This document shows positions 43,270 to 51,770 of a stretch of 64,000 nt of DNA, piece after piece; the stretch's first letter is position 1, and the number at the start of each line of letters is the position of its first letter. The stretch is from Aureivirga marina. Lineage in GTDB: Bacteria; Bacteroidota; Bacteroidia; Flavobacteriales; Flavobacteriaceae. Made by a program: the position numbers and the translations under genes. The stretch spans positions 1 through 64,000 of the forward strand of contig NZ_JADPIB010000005.1 of the NCBI RefSeq assembly GCF_015767265.1, given 5' to 3'. Below the pieces are notes generated by a model. The model was given only the letters and a program-made list of their open reading frames with translations, was not told the DNA's origin and did no database searches.

Positions 43270-44529
43270 ATGTATAAAAAGAATTCAGCAAAATTCATCA
43301 ATTTATTTGCAATTTCCATTTCTTTATATGGTTATTTTACAATAAATATTGGTTTACCAGCCTACCCTTCTTTAACAGAATATTTCGGTACAACAGAAGC
43401 TTTGGTAAAATTTTCAATTACAGTTTTACTTTTAGGATTCGGTTTTTCGCAAATTATTTGGGGAGCTTTATCTGAAAAATACGGAAGACGATTTGTCATC
43501 ATCACAGCTGTTGCAATTTCTATTATTGGAAGTATTTTCACTGCAATGGCAAACTCTATCGAATTTTTTACAATTGCCAGATTTATAGAAGGTTTTGGAG
43601 CTGGATTTGCAACAGTTCTTTCTAGAGCAATTATTGCTGATTCTTTAAAAGATAAAACTTTACATAAAACTATTTCTAATATTGTTGCAATTGTTGCTTT
43701 GGCTCCTGCTATTTCTCCAATTCTAGGTGGAGAAATTTTATATTTAACTTCTTGGCAAACAGTTTATATCGTACTTACAATTTTAGGTGTTTTATTAATT
43801 TATAGCGCAATATTTCAATTAAAAGAAACACACAAAAAACCAAATAAATCTTTGAGTTTTAAAAAGGTTTTAAGCATTATCTCGACAATTTTTCAACATA
43901 AAAAATTCATGGGATATTTTCTTTCCTACAGTATTATTTTAAGTGGATTAATTACTTTTTATACTATTTCTCCATATATTTTCATCAATCAATTTAATTT
44001 TAGTGAAAACACTTATAGTTATTTATTAATTGCTGTCGGTGGTTCTTATGCTTTTGGCTCACTTTTTTCTAAAAGATTAATTGAAAAAATGAATTCTAAA
44101 AAAATCCTAGCTTTAGGTTTTCTAATTGGTTTTTCTAGTGGAATTTTCACTTTTCTCTTTTATTTATTAGAAATTTATAATTTTTACATTGTTCTTTTTG
44201 CAATGATTCTTTATGGAATTTCTTGTGGTTTTATCAGTCCAATTTGTAATGCAAAAGCAATTAATGCTTTGGAAGATGATAAAAAATCAAACGGACATAA
44301 AGGAATAACTTCTTCTATTTTAGGCGGAGGAATTATGATTTTCTCAAGCCTTCTCACCTTTTCTATTGCTAAAATTCAATTTGATACTATCTTAAAAATT
44401 TGCTTATATATTTCTTGTTTGGTTTCTGTAAGCTTTCTTGTTTTTTGGTTTTTAATTGAAAAAAGAAAATTACTTTTCAAAAACATGTTCAATTTAAAGT
44501 TGATTTACATTTTTTTCCGTAAAAAATAA
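43270..44529 (+). CDS. MFS transporter, Bcr/CflA-like drug efflux
   Basis: 419 residues, twelve predicted membrane helices. The loop 2-3 motif WGALSEKYGRRFV is the MFS motif A. GFGAGFATVLSRAIIADSL and APAISPILGGEIL are typical of the Bcr/CflA drug:H+ antiporter group. The tail ends with a basic stretch. It likely exports a drug-like or natural compound; substrate unknown. It starts 86 bp after the previous gene. Confidence 0.85.
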   Translation: MYKKNSAKFINLFAISISLYGYFTINIGLPAYPSLTEYFGTTEALVKFSITVLLLGFGFSQIIWGALSEKYGRRFVIITAVAISIIGSIFTAMANSIEFFTIARFIEGFGAGFATVLSRAIIADSLKDKTLHKTISNIVAIVALAPAISPILGGEILYLTSWQTVYIVLTILGVLLIYSAIFQLKETHKKPNKSLSFKKVLSIISTIFQHKKFMGYFLSYSIILSGLITFYTISPYIFINQFNFSENTYSYLLIAVGGSYAFGSLFSKRLIEKMNSKKILALGFLIGFSSGIFTFLFYLLEIYNFYIVLFAMILYGISCGFISPICNAKAINALEDDKKSNGHKGITSSILGGGIMIFSSLLTFSIAKIQFDTILKICLYISCLVSVSFLVFWFLIEKRKLLFKNMFNLKLIYIFFRKK

Positions 44530-44640
44530 TTCATTTTCGACATTTTCTGTAAAAAATGTTTTCTTTTCCGTATTTCGTGTTTCTTTGAAATTGGAGAAAC
44601 ATAGAACTTTGTCCAATAATTAATCATTAATTAAACAAAG

Positions 44641-45420
44641 ATGAAAAACGTAGCATTAATCACAGGAGCAAGTAGCGGAATTGGAGTTGAATTTGCTAAA
44701 ATTCATGCAAAAAATAAAGGAGATTTAATTATCGTTGCAAGACGTAAACATAAACTAGAAACATTAAAACAAGAATTAGAACAAACTTATGGAATTCAAG
44801 TGAAAATCATCGCTAAAGATTTAACGCATTCGGAAGCTGCTTTAGAAATTTACAAAGAAGTGAAAGAATCTGGAATTCAAATAAATTACTTAATTAATAA
44901 TGCAGGTTTTGGCGGACATGGAAAATTTCATGAAAGAGATTGGGAAAATGATTTACAAATGATTCAATTAAATATTGTCGCTTTAACAGCACTAACAAGA
45001 TTTTTCTTACCAGAATTTGTAAATAAAAACAAAGGAAGAATCTTAAATGTTTCATCTACAGCTAGCTTAATGCCTGGCCCACTTCAAGCAGTTTATTTTG
45101 CTACAAAAGCTTTCGTAACTTCTTTTAGTAATGCAATTGCAGAAGAACTTCACGATACAAATATTACAGTTACAACTTTGCTTCCTGGAGCAACTGAATC
45201 TGAGTTTGCACAAACTTCTGGTATGGATAAAACAGATCTTTTTGAAAATACATTTAGTGCTTTAGAAGTTGCAAAAGCTGGTTATGATGGGATGATGAAA
45301 GGAAAATTAAATGTGTTAGCAGGTTTGACTTTTTCACAAAAAATAATGATGGCAACTGTTCCTTTTGTTCCAAAGAAAACGATGTTAAAGCAAATTAGAA
45401 ATATGCAAGAATTAAAATAA
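44641..45420 (+). CDS. SDR-family oxidoreductase
   Basis: 259 residues. Classical short-chain dehydrogenase: NAD(P)-binding GASSGIG at 8-14, LINNAGFGGHG, catalytic Ser in NVSSTASL, and YFATK (YxxxK). The C-terminal half (ATESEFAQTSGMDKT) resembles DltE/YqjQ-like SDRs. A fold-level match to NAD(P)H-dependent reduction; substrate unknown. Followed by a strong bidirectional terminator. Confidence 0.88.
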   Translation: MKNVALITGASSGIGVEFAKIHAKNKGDLIIVARRKHKLETLKQELEQTYGIQVKIIAKDLTHSEAALEIYKEVKESGIQINYLINNAGFGGHGKFHERDWENDLQMIQLNIVALTALTRFFLPEFVNKNKGRILNVSSTASLMPGPLQAVYFATKAFVTSFSNAIAEELHDTNITVTTLLPGATESEFAQTSGMDKTDLFENTFSALEVAKAGYDGMMKGKLNVLAGLTFSQKIMMATVPFVPKKTMLKQIRNMQELK

Positions 45421-45425
45421 AAAAA

Positions 45426-45459
45426 CTTCCTTTTCTTTCAAAATTGATAGAAAAGGAAG
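45426..45459. terminator. Shared terminator
   Basis: An 11-bp stem CTTCCTTTTCT/AGAAAAGGAAG with a 12-nt loop between the convergent SDR and NmrA-like genes. Confidence 0.8.
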
Positions 45460-45468
45460 CATTCATTT

Positions 45469-46341
45469 TTAATTCCAAGAAATACTTTCTACCCAATCTT
45501 TTGTAGATTGTATTTCTACATTTAAAATTTCTTGTGATTTTTTAAAATTTTTAGCAATTAATTCTTCATAACGATTTGCTACATAACGATATAAATTAGA
45601 AATTTCTTTAGCAGGAATTTCACCAAAAGCAGAAATTAAGTTTTGTTCAAAATCATCTGGAGTTAAACTTACAAAATGAACTTCTTTTCCTATTTTTTCT
45701 GAAATTTCTTTTGCAATTTCTTCACCAGAAACTAAATTCCCACCGATTGGAAGTGTTTTACCAATTAATTCTTTATGTTCAATTGCATTTACAATAAATT
45801 TTGCTAAATCTACATGACTAATCCATGGAATTTTCTTTCCAGAAGCCACAGGGTAAGGTAAAATTCCTTGTTCTAAAATCACGGGAATCGACCAAGGTGC
45901 AGCGAAATTATCTATAAAAATATCTGGAACTAAAGTAATAACATTCAAACCTGAAGCGTCAAACATTTTTTTCATTTCAACTTTAATATCAATTGCTGTC
46001 AAACCAGTTTTTTCTTTAGGTAAATCAAAACTTGTATTAAAAATCACTAATTCTACTTTATTTTCTTTTACAGCTTCCATAAAATTCTGTGTCATTAATT
46101 TTGCCGTTTCCAAATCAAAAACCAAAGGCAATGTAAAAATTGCTATTTCAACATTTTTTGTTGCAATTTTAATGTCTTTTTTGTTTGCTAAATCTCCTTT
46201 TATAAAAGTCACATTTGGATTTTCATTTCCATTTATTTCTCTTTTTAAAGAAACTATTTCATATTCTTTTTTTACTAATTCATTTGTAATTGCACTTCCT
46301 TGAAATCCAGTTGCTCCTGTGATAAATATTTTCGTTTTCAT
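45469..46341 (-). CDS. NmrA-like atypical SDR (NAD(P)-binding)
   Basis: 290 residues. An N-terminal Rossmann fold with GATGFQGSAI and the following acidic/basic strand (IVSLKRE) matches NmrA/HSCARG-like proteins that sense or use NAD(P). The YxxxK pair of catalytic SDRs is not evident, so it may be a redox sensor or a quinone reductase-like enzyme. It is divergent from the HxlR gene and shares a 122-bp region with two putative operators, so HxlR probably controls it. Confidence 0.82.
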   Translation of the reverse strand: MKTKIFITGATGFQGSAITNELVKKEYEIVSLKREINGNENPNVTFIKGDLANKKDIKIATKNVEIAIFTLPLVFDLETAKLMTQNFMEAVKENKVELVIFNTSFDLPKEKTGLTAIDIKVEMKKMFDASGLNVITLVPDIFIDNFAAPWSIPVILEQGILPYPVASGKKIPWISHVDLAKFIVNAIEHKELIGKTLPIGGNLVSGEEIAKEISEKIGKEVHFVSLTPDDFEQNLISAFGEIPAKEISNLYRYVANRYEELIAKNFKKSQEILNVEIQSTKDWVESISWN

Positions 46342-46400
46342 CTGTAATTCATTTTAATATTTGATGACAAAATTATAATTTAGCAAACTATAAATCAAGT

Positions 46401-46436
46401 ACTTACCTAAAAGTTAACTACTTACTAAAAAGTAAG
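46401..46436. promoter_or_regulatory. Tandem HxlR-type operators
   Basis: CTTACTAAAAAGTAAG (46421-46436) is a perfect dyad. A degenerate second copy, CTTACCTAAAAGTTAA, lies directly before it. They sit in the middle of the divergent NmrA-like/HxlR region. Confidence 0.65.
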
Positions 46437-46463
46437 AATTATTGATTTTCAATACATTATATT

Positions 46464-46781
46464 ATGAAAAAAAATGAAATTAATAAAATAGAATGTCCAG
46501 TTGGGAAAGCTTTAAAAATAATTGGAGGAAAATGGCGACTTCGCATCTTAAATGAAATTGGCGAAGAAAAACGTCGTTTTGGAGAATTAAAACGATTAAT
46601 TCCAGATATCAGTGAAAAAATGTTGATTCAAGAATTAAAAACTTTAATGGAATATAATTTAGTTTCTAAAAAATCCTATCATCAAATTCCACCAAAAGTA
46701 GAATATTCTTTGACTGAAAAAGGAAAAAAAGTATTTCCAGTTCTAGAGCAGATTGTAATTTTTGCGAATGTAATTGATTGA
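46464..46781 (+). CDS. HxlR-family transcription regulator
   Basis: 105 residues, standard HxlR length. The N-terminal CPVGKALKIIGGKWRLRIL carries the conserved cysteine (Cys12) and the Trp of the family; the winged helix continues with FGELKRLIPDISEKMLIQEL and PKVEYSLTEKGK. HxlR/YodB-type proteins sense quinones, aldehydes or diamide through that cysteine. Its divergent partner, the NmrA-like reductase, is the expected target. Confidence 0.88.
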   Translation: MKKNEINKIECPVGKALKIIGGKWRLRILNEIGEEKRRFGELKRLIPDISEKMLIQELKTLMEYNLVSKKSYHQIPPKVEYSLTEKGKKVFPVLEQIVIFANVID

Positions 46782-46931
46782 TTTTAGTTTACATTTTAAG
46801 TAAAAAATAATAAAATATACAATCTTAAACAATATGCTTTAAAAAATGATTTATAGTTACTTTATACGTTAATTTAATAAAAACTATAAACCTTATAACT
46901 TAAAAATTTAATTATTTGTTAACTAAATATT

Positions 46932-46960
46932 TTGTTATTGTTAAAATTTTCTTAAATTCG
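46932..46960 (+). promoter_or_regulatory. Probable promoter of the C10 peptidase
   Basis: TTG (46932-46934), 18 bp, then TAAATTCG (46953-46960), close to the -33/-7 pair of Bacteroidota. The rest of the 304-bp gap 46782-47085 is AT-rich without other features. Confidence 0.4.
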
Positions 46961-47085
46961 CCACCGCTATAACAAATTTACAGTATCTGTAAAAAAAGAA
47001 AAAGTTTGATTTTAAAAATTTAAAAAAACTATATCTAAAATAAATTATATAACAAAAACGATTAACTAACATTAAAATCAAACAA

Positions 47086-48282
47086 ATGATTAAACTTAAT
47101 CTAATTAAAAAGTTATTTCTAATTTTCGCTGTAGGATTCTTATTAACATCATGTAATAAGGAAGAAAATTCAGATTTAAACCAAAAAGATTTCCAAGATG
47201 AAAATGTGCTTTCTGAGTCTTCTGCAAAGAACTTTGCAAATCACTTACTTTTCGGAGATGGAACTGCCGCAGACTCAAATGCTAGAGTCGTAAAAAGAAA
47301 AATTGTGGAATCTGTTTTTGGAGTTCCAGATGCAAATGATTTACCAGCTTATTACATTGTAAATTATCGTAATGGTGGATTCGTAATTTTATCTGGAGAT
47401 AGAAGAACAGAGCCAATTTTAGCTTTTTCTGAGACAAACAGTTTTGATCTTGACCAAAAAGAATATCCAGGAGGATTAGTAACTTGGTTGTATGACACAA
47501 AAGTAAACATTGAAGATATTCGTAAAAAAGATGAAAGACCTTCGGAATTTGTTGAAAAAATGTGGAGTAATTTAGAAAAAGGTGAAATGGATGTTTTACT
47601 TAACCAATCTAATGTAAAAGAGAGAAACACAAGTGCTGGATGTACACCTTACAATATTCAAAGAGGGCCTTATATTCAAACTACTTGGGGACAAAGTTGT
47701 GGTTATAATTCTTTAACTCCTTCAAATACTTGTGGACCTTGTGATCATTATTATACTGGATGTGTGGCAACTGCAATGGCTCAAATCATGAAATACCACC
47801 AATATCCTTCAAACTATAACTGGTCAGGAATGCCAAATTCATATGGAACAACTTCGACTGCTACTTTAATGGCTGATATTGGAGATGCTGTAAATATGAA
47901 TTACGGATGTGATGGTTCTTCTGCGGATACAAAAGGAGAAGCTCCTTCTTCATTCAAAGATGATTTCAACTATAGTTCTGCGGATTATGCAGATTATAAT
48001 ATTACAAAAGTTACAAACGAATTAAATGTTAGTCGTCCAATGATTTTAAAAGGAGGAAAAAACACAGGATGGTGGATTTTCGGAATTTATTCAGGAGGAC
48101 ATGCATGGGTTTGTGATGGATATTTAAATTATATCGATCCTTGTGGTTCAAATTCTTTAAAATTAAGAATGAACTGGGGATGGAGCGGAAGCTACGATGG
48201 ATGGTATAGCTCTGATAATTTCAATCCTGGAACAAGAACTTATAACTATAAGAGAGGAATGGTTTATAACATTAGACCATAA
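47086..48282 (+). CDS. C10-family (streptopain-like) cysteine protease, lipoprotein
   Basis: 398 residues. Lipoprotein signal (FLLTSCNKEE, Cys23), then an inhibitory propeptide (about 40-180, AYYIVNYRNGGFVILSGDRR). The mature C10 domain has Cys226 in TGCVATAMAQIMKYHQYP and His339 in SGGHAWVCDGY. C10 proteases (SpeB, PrtT, interpain) are made as zymogens and self-process. There is no T9SS tail; the protein would stay membrane-anchored through its lipid. It may be joined in an operon with the small lipoprotein gene 6 bp downstream, as C10 inhibitors often are. Confidence 0.88.
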   Translation: MIKLNLIKKLFLIFAVGFLLTSCNKEENSDLNQKDFQDENVLSESSAKNFANHLLFGDGTAADSNARVVKRKIVESVFGVPDANDLPAYYIVNYRNGGFVILSGDRRTEPILAFSETNSFDLDQKEYPGGLVTWLYDTKVNIEDIRKKDERPSEFVEKMWSNLEKGEMDVLLNQSNVKERNTSAGCTPYNIQRGPYIQTTWGQSCGYNSLTPSNTCGPCDHYYTGCVATAMAQIMKYHQYPSNYNWSGMPNSYGTTSTATLMADIGDAVNMNYGCDGSSADTKGEAPSSFKDDFNYSSADYADYNITKVTNELNVSRPMILKGGKNTGWWIFGIYSGGHAWVCDGYLNYIDPCGSNSLKLRMNWGWSGSYDGWYSSDNFNPGTRTYNYKRGMVYNIRP

Positions 48283-48288
48283 TCTAAT

Positions 48289-48756
48289 TTGAAAAAAATA
48301 TTTGTATATCTATGGAGTTTTGTTTGTATTTCTTGTAAAACAAATTCAACGGAGAATTTTGTTGTTGACACTGCTTTTGACATATCAATTACAAATCAAG
48401 ATTCCATAGATTTATTAAATCCAAAAAATAAAAATGCCTTTATTGAAAATCAAATTCAATTATTTCATCTAGAAAATAACGAATTGATTGCAGTAAATTA
48501 TCCTGATTTAACTTACCCAAAAGGTTTTCATATATTTCAAAAAGATGATACATATCGAATTCGAATTTTTCCTCATAGAAATAGAAATTCAAAGTTTTAC
48601 GAACTAATCATTTATTGGAATACGACAGAAATAGATAAAATAAAATGTGAAATGGATTCGAGCAAAAACATCTTAAAATGTGTAAACATTTGGGTAAATG
48701 ATCAGTTAGTTTGGTCTGAAAATAAAGGAGAAAGATTTTTTGAGATCATAAAATAA
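48289..48756 (+). CDS. Small lipoprotein next to the C10 protease
   Basis: 155 residues. The only start that keeps the signal (WSFVCISCKTN) is TTG at 48289, 6 bp after the protease stop. Mature part beta-rich (YRIRIFPHRNRNSKFYELIIYW). Not recognised. Its position suggests a partner or inhibitor of the protease (inference). Confidence 0.6.
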   Translation: MKKIFVYLWSFVCISCKTNSTENFVVDTAFDISITNQDSIDLLNPKNKNAFIENQIQLFHLENNELIAVNYPDLTYPKGFHIFQKDDTYRIRIFPHRNRNSKFYELIIYWNTTEIDKIKCEMDSSKNILKCVNIWVNDQLVWSENKGERFFEIIK

Positions 48757-48778
48757 AAGTTTTATTTTTTTTGATAAG

Positions 48779-48815
48779 AAAGTGTAAGAACAGAAATGTC
48801 TTGCACTTTTTTTGT
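48779..48815 (+). terminator. Terminator of the protease unit
   Basis: An 11-bp stem with one G-T pair (AAAGTGTAAGA/TCTTGCACTTT), 9-nt loop and a run of Ts. Confidence 0.85.
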
Positions 48816-48917
48816 TTTAAGACTTATAATCTTTTTATTATTTTTTATTAGTAGAATTTAATCTTCTAATGATTTGATCATAGTAGATGTTTAAAAATTA
48901 TTTCAAAAAATAAGATA

Positions 48918-49000
48918 TCTATTGTTTAAAATTTGGTTGACCTATTTTTTAAATTGTAAAAATACAAGTCTTGATTTTTTTGGTTCGTTTTTTTATCAAT
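48918..49000. repeat. Dispersed intergenic repeat, short copy
   Basis: Contains TTGACCTATTTTTTAAAT (48938-48955) and, 28 bp on, GTCTTGATTTTTTTG followed by GTTCG and a T-run. Both blocks recur at 58340 and 58462; the first also appears in variant form at 20867-20912. No gene lies in 48757-49196. Confidence 0.65.
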
Positions 49001-49136
49001 AAAAAAATAAATAATATAAAACACTGAAATTCAATCCCATATTTTCAAAATCTTTATATATAGAAATAAAACAGCTATTTTTATTATTGCAAGAACAAAT
49101 TTTACAATTCATAGACATAAAATAATTATACACAAT

Positions 49137-49166
49137 AAAAAAAACATCGTTTCAAAAGAAACGATG
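49137..49166 (-). terminator. Terminator of rpsA
   Basis: A 9-bp stem CATCGTTTC/GAAACGATG with a 4-nt loop and eight Ts on the minus strand. Confidence 0.88.
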
Positions 49167-49196
49167 CTTTAAATTTTATAATGATATCAAGAAATA

Positions 49197-50984
49197 TTAT
49201 TTATTTCCTTGCTCCATTTTCTTCTTTAAATCAGCTAATCCAGAGATATCTCCTAAAGTAGTCTTCTCTACTGAGTCAGACTTAGCTTTTTGGGCTGACA
49301 TGTTTTTCTTTTCTTCTTCTCTAAAGATAGAAGTGTGAGAAACAACGATTCTTCTGAATTCTTTGTTAAATTCGATAACTTTGAATTCAGCAGTATCTCC
49401 TTTTACTAATTTAGATCCATCTTCTTTCTCCATGTGACGTCCTGGTACGAATGCCTCAACACCATCTTCGAATAATACGATTCCACCTTTGTCAGTTTTT
49501 TCTTTAACTGATCCAGTGTGAACTGAATTTAATGGGTAATTAGCTTCGTGAACATCCCAAGGATTTTCTAAAGTTTGTTTGTGACCTAAGTTTAATTTAC
49601 GTCCTTCAGCGTCTAATTCAAGAACTACAACTTCTAATTTATCTCCAACTTTCACAACCTCAGATGGGTGCTTAATTTTCTTAGTCCAAGATAAGTCAGA
49701 AATATATACTAATCCGTCAATTCCTTCTTCTAATTCAACGAATACTCCAAAGTTAGTATAGTTTCTTACAGTTCCCATGTGCTTAGATCCAACAGGGAAT
49801 CTTTCAGCGATGTTAGTCCATGGATCTGGGTGTAATTGCTTGATACCTAAAGACATTTTTCTTTCTTCTCTGTCTAAAGTTAAGATTACTGCCTCAACTT
49901 CGTCACCGATGCTTACGAAATCTTGTGCAGAACGTAAGTGCGTTGACCATGACATTTCAGAAACGTGGATTAATCCTTCAACACCTTTAGCAACTTCGAT
50001 AAATGCACCGTAATCAGCGATTACAACTACTTTACCAGATACTTTATCTCCAACTTTTAAGTCAGCATCTAAAGCTTCCCAAGGGTGAGCGTTTAATTGT
50101 TTTAATCCTAATTGAATTCTTGTTTTCTCATCATCGAAGTCTAAGATTACAACATTTAATTTTTGATCTAATTCTACAACTTCAGATGGGTGGCTGATTC
50201 TTGACCAAGATAAGTCAGTGATGTGGATTAATCCATCTACACCTCCTAAGTCAACGAATACTCCGTAAGAAGTGATATTCTTAACAACTCCTTCAAGAAC
50301 TTGACCTTTTTCAAGACCAGAGATAATCTCTTTCTTTTGAAGTTCGATATCAGCTTCGATAAGTGCTTTGTGAGATACAACAACGTTTTTGAATTCGTGG
50401 TTAATTTTAACAACTTTGAATTCCATTGTTTTCTCAACATATTGATCGTAGTCACGGATTGGTTTAACATCAATTTGAGATCCTGGTAAGAATGCCTCGA
50501 TTCCAAATACGTCAACAATCATTCCTCCTCTAGTTCTACATTTAACGAAACCGTTAACTACTTCACCAGATTCGTGAGCTGCGATTACTCTATCCCATGC
50601 TTTGATTACACGAGCTTTTTTATGAGAAAGTACTAATTGTCCAGTGCTATCTTCTCTTCTGTCAACTAATACTTCAACTTTATCTCCAACTGCTAAGTTA
50701 GGGTTGTAACGGAATTCGTTTAAAGAAATAACTCCTTCTGATTTAGAGTTGATATCGATGATTGCCTCACGATCAGTTTTTCTTACAACAGTTCCCTCAA
50801 TTACTTCGTGCTCATTTACGAATCCTAAAGTTCCATCTAATGCATCTTCGAAAGCTTTTAACTTATCTTCGTTTACTGCTTCAATTCCTTCTTCGTATTT
50901 GTGCCAATCGAAGTTCTCTAAAAATTCTTGTGGGTTTACTGGAGCGTTTTGCTCTTCCGCTACGTTTTTTGTTTCTTCAGACAT
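49197..50984 (-). CDS. rpsA: 30S ribosomal protein S1
   Basis: 595 residues from ATG 50984 (MSEETKNVAEE); a start at 51017 would add an unlikely basic leader. Six S1 OB-fold repeats are visible, four with the signature GxVxxxTxxGxFVxLxxGxxGLIHxS (KNITSYGVFVDLGGVDGLIH, VVIADYGAFIEVAKGVEGLI, RNYTNFGVFVELEEGIDGLV). Codon use is more restrained and richer in G+C than its neighbours, as expected for a highly expressed gene. S1 helps mRNA bind the 30S subunit; in Bacteroidota it works without strong Shine-Dalgarno sites. Confidence 0.95.
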   Translation of the reverse strand: MSEETKNVAEEQNAPVNPQEFLENFDWHKYEEGIEAVNEDKLKAFEDALDGTLGFVNEHEVIEGTVVRKTDREAIIDINSKSEGVISLNEFRYNPNLAVGDKVEVLVDRREDSTGQLVLSHKKARVIKAWDRVIAAHESGEVVNGFVKCRTRGGMIVDVFGIEAFLPGSQIDVKPIRDYDQYVEKTMEFKVVKINHEFKNVVVSHKALIEADIELQKKEIISGLEKGQVLEGVVKNITSYGVFVDLGGVDGLIHITDLSWSRISHPSEVVELDQKLNVVILDFDDEKTRIQLGLKQLNAHPWEALDADLKVGDKVSGKVVVIADYGAFIEVAKGVEGLIHVSEMSWSTHLRSAQDFVSIGDEVEAVILTLDREERKMSLGIKQLHPDPWTNIAERFPVGSKHMGTVRNYTNFGVFVELEEGIDGLVYISDLSWTKKIKHPSEVVKVGDKLEVVVLELDAEGRKLNLGHKQTLENPWDVHEANYPLNSVHTGSVKEKTDKGGIVLFEDGVEAFVPGRHMEKEDGSKLVKGDTAEFKVIEFNKEFRRIVVSHTSIFREEEKKNMSAQKAKSDSVEKTTLGDISGLADLKKKMEQGNK

Positions 50985-51110
50985 AATGTTCTGAGATTTA
51001 AATTTGTATCTTCTCATTGTTCAGATTTCTGCTACGAAAACAACTTGAAGAGAGGTTTCTATTAAATTAAATTTAAATACCTTTTGAAATCTTTCTCGTA
51101 AAAAGGCGTG

Positions 51111-51141
51111 CAAATGTACCTATATTTTAGAAATTAGACAA
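51111..51141 (-). promoter_or_regulatory. rpsA promoter (-33 TTG, -7 TACATTTG)
   Basis: On the minus strand TTG (51141-51139), 20 bp, then TACATTTG (51118-51111), a full match. It predicts a 5' leader of about 120 nt. The rest of the gap to 51373 is AT-rich and featureless. Confidence 0.7.
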
Positions 51142-51373
51142 CACTTTTTAAGTTTATTTTCAAACTATTAGAGTTATTTAATAGAAGATTAACATTAGAT
51201 TTTATATTTTTTAAACCCCTAAAACTTAACATGTTTTAATTAATTGATTTACAGTTATTTATATATATTTACTTAAAGTAATATTTTAACATAAAAAATA
51301 GATATTCACAGAATATTAATACTCTTTTTACTGAAAACAAATTATCTTAGAATGAATTTAAAATGCAACAAAA

Positions 51374-51694
51374 GTGGAAAAAGAAAGCAAAACAATCGCA
51401 ATAATTAGTTATATAACAGTATTTGGAACTGTAATCGCTTTTATTATGAATATGAATAAAAAAGATGAATTTGCAGCTTTTCACATTCGTCAAATGATTG
51501 GATTACTTTTCCTTCAATTCATTCTTGAATTCTTAAATATGATACTTTCTTTTGGAAGAGTTACTGCTTTAATTATCCATGCAATTTTATTCATTTTTTG
51601 GATAATTGGTTTAATTAGAGCTATTAATTATTCCACAATTCCAATTCCTATTATTGGGGAATATTTTCAACGTTGGTTTCAAAATTTAAAATAA
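51374..51694 (+). CDS. DUF4870-type small membrane protein
   Basis: 106 residues from a GTG start; no ATG fits the frame. Three hydrophobic segments (AIISYITVFGTVIAFIM, LFLQFILEFLNMIL, IIHAILFIFWIIGLIRAI) with the conserved FAAFHIRQ between the first two are the DUF4870/Tic20-like pattern. Function unknown. Confidence 0.75.
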   Translation: MEKESKTIAIISYITVFGTVIAFIMNMNKKDEFAAFHIRQMIGLLFLQFILEFLNMILSFGRVTALIIHAILFIFWIIGLIRAINYSTIPIPIIGEYFQRWFQNLK

Positions 51695-51770
51695 TTCCTT
51701 TTAACATAATAAAACACTATTTTATCCTTTTAATTATTTAATATTGCAAAAAATTTTATAATTAAAAAGA

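Noticed and set aside
50985-51017. Longer N-terminus for S1
   Set aside because: Adds a basic leader not found in S1; MSEETKN is the natural start.
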